Assembly (NCBI GenBank): GCA_946886475.1
Contig: CAMPIQ010000146.1
Coordinates: 1-8,982, forward strand
Direction of reading: 5' to 3'
Length of the DNA stretch: 8,982 nucleotides
From: an uncultured Chitinophagales bacterium
GTDB taxonomy: Bacteria > Bacteroidota > Bacteroidia > Chitinophagales > Chitinophagaceae
The position numbers and the translations under genes are program-made. This document shows positions 1 to 5,539 of this stretch, piece by piece. Every line of letters begins with the position of its first letter. Within the stretch, counting starts at the first letter, position 1. A model generated the notes under the pieces. The model was not told the DNA's origin. It saw nothing but the letters and a program-made list of their open reading frames with translations, and did no database searches.

Positions 1-113
1 CTCGTAAGCAATAAATACAAGTTATTCAGAGTGGTAAACTTATCCGGTAAGAACTGACCAGGATTAATATGGTCTTTTTTTTCAATTCTTTTACTCCTGA
101 TGAAGTGAATCAT
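1..113 (-). CDS. possible 5' part of a hypothetical gene cut by the left edge
   Basis: An ATG read on the minus strand at 113 opens a frame that stays open to the left edge, about 37 codons. It begins MIHFIRSKRIEKKDHINPG and continues with a plausible mixed composition (QFLPDKFTTLNNLYLLL). The frame has no in-frame stop from 248 down to 3, and the start is preceded by an A/T-rich stretch on its own strand, as is common in Bacteroidota. I recognise no family. A competing reading exists: a plus-strand frame is open from base 1 to a TGA at 55-57, which could equally be the end of a gene entering from the left. The fragment is too short to decide. Confidence 0.25.
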   Translation of the reverse strand, partial: MIHFIRSKRIEKKDHINPGQFLPDKFTTLNNLYLLLT

Positions 114-205
114 GTTTTTAAAAAAATGGAATTGGAAGGTTAAATGAATAATAAATCCTAAGATAAAGTTTAATTCGTGTACCTCATCAATAATTTTAAA
201 ATACG

Positions 206-250
206 CTCTTCTTCTTTCCCACTCTCTTTCCCTTTCTCTTTCCCTTCTCT
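206..250. repeat. pyrimidine-rich low-complexity tract
   Basis: Of 45 bases on the plus strand only one (A221) is a purine. The tract is made of irregular CTTT, CTCT and CCC units, not a clean tandem repeat. Similar tracts occur at 761-788 and 8901-8947, always in spacers between genes. Its function is unknown. Confidence 0.7.
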
Positions 251-274
251 ATTAAGGCCGGGTCCGTTATTTTA

Positions 275-298
275 GCAATAAATAATTATTAGTATTGC
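275..298. promoter_or_regulatory. AT-rich dyad upstream of the response regulator
   Basis: GCAATA at 275-280 is repeated inverted as TATTGC at 293-298, and the 12 bases between contain a second near-concentric palindrome (AATAATTATT, 281-290). The dyad ends 16 bases before the response-regulator ATG at 315. It could be an operator or a hairpin in the mRNA leader. AT-rich palindromes arise easily by chance in such DNA, so the role is inference. Confidence 0.3.
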
Positions 299-314
299 AC
301 CGGATTATATAATT

Positions 315-728
315 ATGAACAGCGCCCCCATTTTAATAATAGATGATGATGGTGAAGACAGGGAATTTATATCTGATGCCTGGAATGATCTTGAATTTAA
401 AAATCCCCTGTTATTCTTTGATAATGGCAACGATGTATTAGAATATTTGGCAAATGAACACGTAAACCCTTTCCTCATAATTTGTGATGTGAACATTCCA
501 AGGATGGATGGATTTGAATTGAAGCAAATACTCTTAAACAATACAAACACCCGGTACAGAAGCATACCCTTTGTTTTCTGGTCAACGCAGGTTTCAAATG
601 CCCAGATCCAGAAAGCATATGATCTTGGTGTAAATGGTTTTTTTCTTAAGGAAAATAACCTGAATGATCTTAAACAATCATTAATAGATATCGTTAAATA
701 CTGGAAAAAAAGTAAAACACCGGACTAA
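315..728 (+). CDS. single-domain response regulator (CheY/Rcp1-like receiver)
   Basis: This 137-residue protein is one phosphoreceiver domain with no output domain. The acidic pocket is Asp10-Asp11-Asp12 after the first hydrophobic strand (ILII). The phosphoacceptor is Asp58 in ICDVNIPRMDG. The switch Ser90/Thr91 follows the fourth strand (FVFWST), and the invariant Lys112 sits in GFFLKE. The DDDGED-R start and the stand-alone form resemble the Rcp1-type receivers common in Bacteroidota, which take phosphate from sensor histidine kinases and act by protein contact, not by binding DNA. No kinase gene is next to it, so its partner is unknown; it is an orphan by position. It probably acts in the cytoplasm. 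The start ATG has no clear Shine-Dalgarno motif. The next gene begins 83 bases downstream on the same strand, but the spacer argues against tight coupling. Confidence 0.9.
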   Translation: MNSAPILIIDDDGEDREFISDAWNDLEFKNPLLFFDNGNDVLEYLANEHVNPFLIICDVNIPRMDGFELKQILLNNTNTRYRSIPFVFWSTQVSNAQIQKAYDLGVNGFFLKENNLNDLKQSLIDIVKYWKKSKTPD

Positions 729-732
729 CGGT

Positions 733-788
733 GAAGGGAATAGAAAAAGAAAGCGGCATATCCTTTTCCTTACTCTTTCTCTTTTTTT
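733..788 (+). repeat. purine-to-pyrimidine spacer ending in a T run; possible weak terminator
   Basis: Directly after the response-regulator stop the plus strand is purine-rich (733-753). It passes through a short GC-containing centre (CGGCATATCC, 754-763) and becomes pyrimidine-rich (761-788), ending in seven T residues at 782-788. The two halves can pair imperfectly, and the T run would suit a rho-independent terminator. The stem has several mismatches, so termination is only a possibility. The pyrimidine half shares the 11-mer TTCCTTACTCT (766-776) with the tract upstream of GH9 (8904-8914). Confidence 0.35.
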
Positions 789-811
789 AATTGTTCTACT
801 TAATCTTTAAA

Positions 812-1582
812 ATGAAGATCGCGACCTACAATGTAAATGGTGTAAATGGCCGGCTACCGGTTTTACTTCGCTGGCTTGAAGAATCAAAACCTGATGTGGT
901 ATGCCTGCAGGAGTTGAAAGCGCCGCAGGAAAAATTTCCGGAACAGGCCATTACTGATGCAGGATACAAAGCCATCTGGCACGGACAGAAAAGCTGGAAT
1001 GGTGTTGCCATCCTGAGTAAAAATGAAATGCCCGAAGAAATATGCCGGGTATTGCCTGGTGATCCTGAAGATGAACACAGCCGTTACATTGAAGCAAGGA
1101 TCAATGGTATGGTGATAGGTTGTCTTTACCTTCCCAATGGAAACCCCGCACCCGGACCCAAGTTTGACTATAAATTAAAATGGTTTGAAAGATTAACCGT
1201 TCATGCAAAGGAATTGCTTGCTTCAAGGCAGCCCGTAATACTCACAGGCGATTTCAATGTAATGCCCACTGAGATGGATGTATACAAACCCGAGCGATGG
1301 GTGGATGATGCGCTCTTCAGGCCTGAGACCCGCGCGGCTTTTAAAAAACTGGTTGACCAGGGCTGGACAGATGCCATAAGGAAATTATATCCCAGGGAAG
1401 TGATCTTTACTTTCTGGGATTATTTCAGGAATGCATATGGAAGAAATGCAGGCTTACGCATTGATCATTTTTTATTGAGTCCGCAGGTGGAAAAAAAACT
1501 TAAGGCAGCAGGCGTTGATAAGGAAGTGAGGGGCTGGGAAAAAACAAGCGACCATGCACCGGTATGGATAGAAATAATATAG
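812..1582 (+). CDS. xth: exodeoxyribonuclease III / AP endonuclease
   Basis: The 256-residue protein is a full-length exonuclease III-type enzyme of the endonuclease/exonuclease/phosphatase fold, close to the E. coli length of 268. It cuts DNA 5' of abasic sites and has 3'-5' exonuclease and 3'-phosphatase activity in base excision repair. Family motifs occur in order: YNVNG (6-10), metal-binding Glu34 in CLQELK, Tyr106 in LYLPNG, Asp147 and Asn149 in TGDFNV, Asp218 in RIDHF, and the terminal Asp247-His248 pair in SDHAP. The ATG at 812 is preferred because MKIATYNVNG is the standard amino terminus. An upstream in-frame TTG at 791 would add seven residues with no family support. The gene converges on the minus-strand lipoprotein gene with 32 bases between their stops. 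Nothing suggests a link with the carbohydrate genes; this looks like housekeeping DNA repair. Confidence 0.95.
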   Translation: MKIATYNVNGVNGRLPVLLRWLEESKPDVVCLQELKAPQEKFPEQAITDAGYKAIWHGQKSWNGVAILSKNEMPEEICRVLPGDPEDEHSRYIEARINGMVIGCLYLPNGNPAPGPKFDYKLKWFERLTVHAKELLASRQPVILTGDFNVMPTEMDVYKPERWVDDALFRPETRAAFKKLVDQGWTDAIRKLYPREVIFTFWDYFRNAYGRNAGLRIDHFLLSPQVEKKLKAAGVDKEVRGWEKTSDHAPVWIEII

Positions 1583-1614
1583 AGCGGATAAAGAGTGAGC
1601 AAAGCGAGGACGCC

Positions 1615-2154
1615 TTACTTCAGCATATCCCTGTATGACCTGGTATCATAATCATCCATTCCATCAACCCGTTTAATAAGTGCACCATTTTCATCGAAAA
1701 TGAAAGTAGCCGGAATGCCCTGCACATTAAACAATGCGGGAAGATCTTCTGCAGGATAATAGATCGGAAGATCCAATTTATTTCCGGCAACATAATCTTT
1801 TGCTTTTTCAAACTGGTCGTCAAGTGAAAGCAATACAAACTGCACTTTGGCCGTATCCAGCGACTGATACAACTTCTCAATAGACGGCATTTCTCTTTTG
1901 CATGGAGGACACCATGAAGCCCAAAGATTTACAAACAACTTCTTGCCTTTCAGGTTTTGAAGTTGCACTTCATTTCCCTTCACATCTCTTAACCTGAAAC
2001 TGGGTAGGGCCATTAAAGAGGAAGCCGAATTATCAGATTCACTTTGCTGAACCGCAGGGGGTGTTGCTGCTTCGGGCGTCTGTTCCTTTGTTGAATTATC
2101 ATTACAAGACAGGGCAAAAAATGCTATACCTGCAATCAATATTCTGATCTTCAT
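1615..2154 (-). CDS. TlpA/ResA-like thioredoxin-fold lipoprotein
   Basis: The protein has 179 residues from the ATG at 2154; a GTG one codon upstream is an alternative start. Residues 1-17 are a lipoprotein signal peptide ending in a lipobox (ALSC), so the mature amino terminus would be lipidated Cys17. A Ser/Glu/Pro-rich linker follows to about residue 48, then a thioredoxin-like domain of the AhpC-TSA/Redoxin (TlpA) type. Its active site is WCPPC (81-85) and its cis-proline is Pro148 in GIPAT. The family reduces disulfides in periplasmic or surface proteins such as apocytochrome c, and in Bacteroidota it has many paralogues of unknown target. Few acidic residues follow the Cys, so periplasmic rather than surface placement is a guess. 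It lies 165 bases downstream of the GH26 gene on the same strand. The gap and the intervening hairpins suggest its own promoter and a separate role. Confidence 0.88.
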   Translation of the reverse strand: MKIRILIAGIAFFALSCNDNSTKEQTPEAATPPAVQQSESDNSASSLMALPSFRLRDVKGNEVQLQNLKGKKLFVNLWASWCPPCKREMPSIEKLYQSLDTAKVQFVLLSLDDQFEKAKDYVAGNKLDLPIYYPAEDLPALFNVQGIPATFIFDENGALIKRVDGMDDYDTRSYRDMLK

Positions 2155-2158
2155 CACG

Positions 2159-2189
2159 CAAATTTAGTTTCAACAAGGATGTTTTCAGA
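2159..2189 (-). promoter_or_regulatory. candidate Bacteroidota promoter for the thioredoxin lipoprotein
   Basis: On the minus strand TAAATTTG (2166 to 2159) matches the Bacteroidota -7 consensus TAnnTTTG exactly. TCTG (2189 to 2186), one mismatch from the -33 TTTG, lies 19 bases upstream of it. The -7 box is only four bases from the ATG at 2154, so transcription would begin at or very near the start codon, giving a leaderless or near-leaderless mRNA. In AT-rich DNA such matches can be chance. Confidence 0.25.
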
Positions 2190-2256
2190 AAATCAAATGT
2201 TATAAATTAAGTAATTATAAACTATACATCCGTTTTGCAGATCTTAAGTTGCTCCG

Positions 2257-2270
2257 GCTGGAACGCCAGC
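2257..2270. repeat. small GC-rich hairpin, possible dispersed intergenic repeat
   Basis: GCTGG (2257-2261) and CCAGC (2266-2270) flank the four-base loop AACG. The stretch is clearly more GC-rich than the surrounding AT-rich spacer, which makes it look like an inserted repeat unit. It has no T run on either strand that would mark a standard terminator. Confidence 0.35.
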
Positions 2271-2284
2271 TTCCAAATTGATAT

Positions 2285-2355
2285 TTGTTCGAAGTTATAT
2301 CTAATCAAAGCTTTCGCCTTCATTCGTAGATATGTTTCAAATCAACTTCGAACAA
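2285..2355 (-). terminator. inverted repeat straddling the GH26 stop codon
   Basis: A perfect 12-base inverted repeat, TTGTTCGAAGTT at 2285-2296 and AACTTCGAACAA at 2344-2355, encloses the GH26 stop codon at 2320-2322. A second stem, ATATCT (2297-2302) with AGATAT (2328-2333), stacks directly inside the left arm and leaves a ten-base bulge (2334-2343). In the minus-strand mRNA this gives 18 paired positions around a 25-base loop that holds the stop codon. It could end transcription or protect the 3' end of the carbohydrate operon. No U run follows, so a classical rho-independent terminator is not shown. Confidence 0.4.
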
Positions 2356-3438
2356 TGTATAAGGATCATGAAAAAATTTCATAAAATCAGGCACACTGGA
2401 ATGTCCGGGATAGGGTGCATAGTAATGAGTAGCACTCTTTGTATCGTTTCTCCATACAAGCACATAAGCCAGATGCATATTGCCTGTTTTCATAACTTTT
2501 AACAGGGTTTCCGTCCACCATGTGGGATTAGGAATAGATTCCAGTCCGGTTTCCGTGAACGCAGCCAGCTTTCCGGTTTTTTTTGCAAAGGCATCAATGA
2601 TCATTAACTTTTTAATGGCTGCTTCCACATTATATTTTCCGTATCTGCCCATGTCCCCATAATTATCCATACCCACCATATCTACCCAATCATCTCCGGG
2701 ATAACGGTCAAGAAATTCCGCTTCCGAACTGAACCGGTTATCGGGTGAAAAAGCATAGATAAAATTATGTACATGCAAACTGTCTCTCAGGTAACTGACC
2801 GTGAACCGCCATAACGAAATAAATTCTTCTCTTGTGCTGTGCGACTTACCCCACCAGAACCAGTCACCGTCAAATTCATGGTAAGGCCTGAAGATCATAG
2901 GAACTGAATTTCCGTCAGCACCTTTCAGGTCTTTTGCCCACCCGGCTATGCCTTTGAGGATCTTTTTATATTTATCATGGGCTTCACCACCGGGAATGAT
3001 ATATTTCACTGCAGGTTTTGAAACCGAATCCACCCAATAAAAACCACCTTTTGAAACCGGATTTGAAAAATGCCAGGCTGCCGTTACCACCCCACCTCTG
3101 TTATAAGTATCCTCAACAATCTTTTTAAGCCGGTCCATATTCATTTTTATATTGTGATCTTCAGAGCCGCTGAAACCTCCAAAGTCAATCCCTATCACGG
3201 CAGGATGGCTACCGGTTACAGATTTTACATCGGAACGGTCCTCATCACCTGCCCAGCCATGCCCATATTCTGTTGCATGCTGGTGTCCGAACAAACTATG
3301 CTCTTTAGAAAGCTTCACCAGATTTTTGTGAAGGGCTTTTGTTTCTTTTGTTGCATGCGCATCAATTAATTCATCGGGTTGGGCAAGCGAAACCCATGGT
3401 AAAGAAAGGAGAAAGTAAACAACAAAAATCTGTTTCAT
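2320..3438 (-). CDS. GH26 endo-beta-1,4-mannanase, secreted
   Basis: The 372-residue protein has a signal peptide at residues 1-19 (cleavage expected at SLA-QP). The rest is one GH26 (beta/alpha)8 barrel. Family landmarks are FGHQH (50-54), WHFSNP (122-127), the acid/base Glu188 in RPYHEFDGDWFWWG, the strand SPDNR (231-235), YPGDDWVDMVGMDNY (246-260), and the nucleophile Glu296 in FTETG. GH26 enzymes retain anomeric configuration; most cut internal beta-1,4-mannosidic bonds in mannan, glucomannan and galactomannan. The WHFSNP and RPYHE...WFWWG motifs favour mannanase over the rarer lichenase or xylanase members. There is no carbohydrate-binding module and no lipobox, so the enzyme is probably periplasmic or released. 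It is the last gene of the minus-strand group, 12 bases after the CE2-like gene, and its stop codon lies inside a long inverted repeat. Confidence 0.93.
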   Translation of the reverse strand: MKQIFVVYFLLSLPWVSLAQPDELIDAHATKETKALHKNLVKLSKEHSLFGHQHATEYGHGWAGDEDRSDVKSVTGSHPAVIGIDFGGFSGSEDHNIKMNMDRLKKIVEDTYNRGGVVTAAWHFSNPVSKGGFYWVDSVSKPAVKYIIPGGEAHDKYKKILKGIAGWAKDLKGADGNSVPMIFRPYHEFDGDWFWWGKSHSTREEFISLWRFTVSYLRDSLHVHNFIYAFSPDNRFSSEAEFLDRYPGDDWVDMVGMDNYGDMGRYGKYNVEAAIKKLMIIDAFAKKTGKLAAFTETGLESIPNPTWWTETLLKVMKTGNMHLAYVLVWRNDTKSATHYYAPYPGHSSVPDFMKFFHDPYTLFEVDLKHIYE

Positions 3439-3450
3439 AAAAACATGTTG

Positions 3451-4545
3451 CTAGTGGTTATTTAATAGTTCTTTAAAAAAAGGATACAGTTCCTTCGCCA
3501 TCACGGCATGGTCATTTACACTGGGATGGCCGGTGCATCCTCCTGCTTCCATGGGTTTAAAAAAAAAGGTGGATATCCTGATACCGGAATTTTTTTCTGC
3601 AAGAATTCTTATGGTACTCAAACAATTCTGAAGAAGCAGTCTTTTTGATCCTTTTATCATTGGACTACTCAATAATGCGATTTTTGCAGATGGATAAATG
3701 GAACGAACTTTTTGAATAAACTTCAGGTATTCATGTACAAATTGTGCACTGTCGAATGAAAGTCTCGGCCTTACCCCACCGCCATTGCTAAGATCATTGG
3801 TTCCAAGAGCCATGCTGACTATATCAGGTGTATATTTTTCGAAATCCCAACCTGGATCCTGATGATTAAAACCTGATCTTTCATATACCACGGGCATGGC
3901 AGGGCCATCGCTATTCCAGTTCCTGTATACACCAATGCCACTTACACTGCTTAGAATATATTGGGCACCCAGTGCTCTTGACAGCCTCGGGCCATAGGCC
4001 AGGTATGCATTATGCTGGTCGTGGTATACACCTTTGCCGCAGGGAATATCTGATGTATCCGCCGCTGCTCCGCAGGTAATGCTGTTCCCTATAAATTCTA
4101 TTAATGGTAAGGAAGCTGGCTGAATGGGTTGAATACCCTTTGCCAAAATTTTTTCTATATAAACAGCACCGGTATGCGCTTCAGTAGCTTTATAAATGAC
4201 CACTTCATGCCGTCCATTTTTATCCGCCTGTATCACTACCGGTAAGGTATTTTTATTATCTATCCTTAACCTTCCCTGATATTCCCCATCGATGGTATAC
4301 TGGATATAATTATGATCAAGCCACGGAGGTATAGAAATGAACAAACTGCATTCCTTTCCTTCAAAACTAAATTCAAAATGAGCTGCAGAACTGATCAACT
4401 CCAAACCTTTATCGGAATGTAAAGCCGTTCTTCCTGTTGGCTTTAGTTCTGCTGCAGGTAGTACGTGATGCTTATGACTGACTGGTTTTGAGTGAACACA
4501 GGCAAACAGAATAAAAAGCAATATGTATAAAAAAGTTGTCTTCAT
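3451..4545 (-). CDS. CE2-like acetylesterase, SGNH-type lipoprotein
   Basis: From the ATG at 4545 the protein has 364 residues. MKTTFLYILLFILFAC is a typical lipoprotein signal ending at Cys16; a TTG four codons upstream is a less likely start. An amino-terminal beta-sandwich (about 35-135) is followed by an SGNH hydrolase domain (about 147-360), the two-part layout of CE2 esterases. Catalytic blocks are Ser155 in FIGNSITCG, oxyanion Gly203 in SVSGIG, Asn250 in LGTNDL and His340 in GHPSVNDH. The Asp usually three residues before that His is replaced by Cys337, so the enzyme may work with a Ser-His dyad, as reported for some CE2 members. CE2 enzymes remove acetyl groups, often at O-6, from glucomannan, xylan and model glycosides. 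Placement between the GH5 and GH26 genes supports deacetylation of a mannan-type polymer. The lipid anchor would hold it in a membrane, while its partners appear soluble. Confidence 0.85.
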   Translation of the reverse strand: MKTTFLYILLFILFACVHSKPVSHKHHVLPAAELKPTGRTALHSDKGLELISSAAHFEFSFEGKECSLFISIPPWLDHNYIQYTIDGEYQGRLRIDNKNTLPVVIQADKNGRHEVVIYKATEAHTGAVYIEKILAKGIQPIQPASLPLIEFIGNSITCGAAADTSDIPCGKGVYHDQHNAYLAYGPRLSRALGAQYILSSVSGIGVYRNWNSDGPAMPVVYERSGFNHQDPGWDFEKYTPDIVSMALGTNDLSNGGGVRPRLSFDSAQFVHEYLKFIQKVRSIYPSAKIALLSSPMIKGSKRLLLQNCLSTIRILAEKNSGIRISTFFFKPMEAGGCTGHPSVNDHAVMAKELYPFFKELLNNH

Positions 4546-4574
4546 TTCACCATTCAATTCCGGATAAATTCATT

Positions 4575-5537
4575 TTACCGGTTTTCTTCCTCCACATTCA
4601 ATTTCCTAAGCATCTCCCTGATCCTTTTCCCGGATTCTTTCAGGTCGTCCTGCTTCCAGCTACCTGTTGAAGCAGCAGACTTTTTTAAAACAGAACAGGT
4701 TTCATCTTTATCAGAAACAGACCAGGTGATCCAGCTAATTTTATTTTTTTCTGACCAGTCGATCCATTTCTGCCATTCTTCCATATTCAAAGGACCATTG
4801 CCGGTGGCTTCCATTCCTGCAGATTCAGAAATAAAAACAGGCAGCCCTTTTAACAATGCATAGTCTGCCTTCCTGCGCAGATCATCCTTATGCGTGGCAG
4901 CATAATAATGAAGTGTATACATGATGTTAACCTGGTTCAATAGAGGGTCGTCAGCCACAATATGAATATCCTGATCCCAGTGCGGGCCACCAACAAGAAT
5001 GATGTTGTCCGGATCAACCGACCTGATTGTTGAAATCAGTTCTTCGGAATATTTTTTTACTTCCTGCCAGGATTCATGATCAGGCTCATTGAAAATTTCA
5101 TAGATCACATTAGGATGACTGCCATACTTCGTTGCCATTTCCCTGAAAAAAGATCTTGCTTCTTCTAACTGAATATTGTGACTATGCCAATCTATAATAA
5201 CATAGACTCCCTCACTGATGGCTGCATCAACTACTGCTTCAATCATCTTTTTCGACCCTTCAGGATCTTCCAGAAAGCCATTCTTTGGTTCAATGCCCAT
5301 AGCAGCCCTGATCACATTACATTTCCAATCATCTACAAGCCATTTTACGGCTTCCTTATTATAAAAGCGGGGCCAGAAATTATGCCAGCCAAAACTCATA
5401 CCTCTTAACATCACTACTTCATTGCTTTCATTTTTCAACCGGGTGCCATCTACTTTCAAATGACCGTTCCGCGTTACCGGCTGGGAGGAAAGAATAGTAG
5501 TTGTTAAAAATAAGGTCATAAATACCAGGTATCTCAT
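4575..5537 (-). CDS. GH5 endo-beta-1,4-glucanase, subfamily 2-like
   Basis: The 320-residue protein has a signal peptide at about 1-18 (ILSS-QP) and a single GH5 barrel. Landmarks are LRGMSFGWHNFW (44-55), the Arg77 region VIRAAMGIEP, DWHSHN (116-121), the acid/base Glu151 in IFNEPDHESW, HYY (210-212), the nucleophile Glu238 in PVFISESAGMEATGNG, and the terminal WITWSVSDKDET (269-280). The layout and the WSVSDK ending match GH5 subfamily 2, mostly endo-beta-1,4-glucanases, some also acting on glucomannan. The residue after the nucleophile is Ser where many subfamily members have Trp (EWGT), which may alter the active-site wall. No carbohydrate-binding module is present. The start ATG lies two bases after the stop of the upstream esterase gene, a spacing that suggests translational coupling. 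The CE2-like gene follows 29 bases later. Confidence 0.92.
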   Translation of the reverse strand: MRYLVFMTLFLTTTILSSQPVTRNGHLKVDGTRLKNESNEVVMLRGMSFGWHNFWPRFYNKEAVKWLVDDWKCNVIRAAMGIEPKNGFLEDPEGSKKMIEAVVDAAISEGVYVIIDWHSHNIQLEEARSFFREMATKYGSHPNVIYEIFNEPDHESWQEVKKYSEELISTIRSVDPDNIILVGGPHWDQDIHIVADDPLLNQVNIMYTLHYYAATHKDDLRRKADYALLKGLPVFISESAGMEATGNGPLNMEEWQKWIDWSEKNKISWITWSVSDKDETCSVLKKSAASTGSWKQDDLKESGKRIREMLRKLNVEEENR

Positions 5538-5539
5538 AG

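Larger units (their letters stand above)
114..314. other. intergenic region upstream of the response regulator
   Basis: No convincing gene lies in these 201 bases. They are AT-rich, with a 45-base pyrimidine tract at 206-250 and a dyad at 275-298. If the minus-strand fragment at the left edge is real, this is a divergent promoter region serving both it and the response regulator. A weak match to the Bacteroidota -7 element (TATTTTAG at 268-275, against TAnnTTTG) has no clear -33 partner, so no promoter is called. Confidence 0.5.

Noticed and set aside
69..143. Plus-strand 24-codon ORF beginning MVFFFNS with AGGA upstream
   Set aside because: It is very short, with no family resemblance, and overlaps the more protein-like minus-strand frame.
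308..313. TATAAT upstream of the response regulator
   Set aside because: It touches the start codon, so it cannot serve as a normal -10 box, and Bacteroidota primary sigma does not use this consensus.
305..565. Minus-strand ORF antisense to the response regulator
   Set aside because: It mirrors a well-supported receiver domain and shows no motif of its own.
791..811. TTG start that extends exonuclease III by seven residues
   Set aside because: The ATG at 812 gives the standard family amino terminus; the extension lies in a T-rich spacer.
1583..1614. Bidirectional terminator between the convergent exonuclease and thioredoxin genes
   Set aside because: No stem of useful length or T run was found in the 32 bases.
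4546..4557. TTG start that extends the CE2-like protein by four residues
   Set aside because: The ATG at 4545 gives a classic lipoprotein signal beginning MKTT; the extension adds an acidic residue to the signal n-region.
5178..5408. Plus-strand ORFs opposite GH26, GH5, SASA and GH9 (for example 5178-5408, 6153-6425, 3070-3369)
   Set aside because: They lie wholly within strongly supported genes on the other strand, with compositions typical of antisense shadows.
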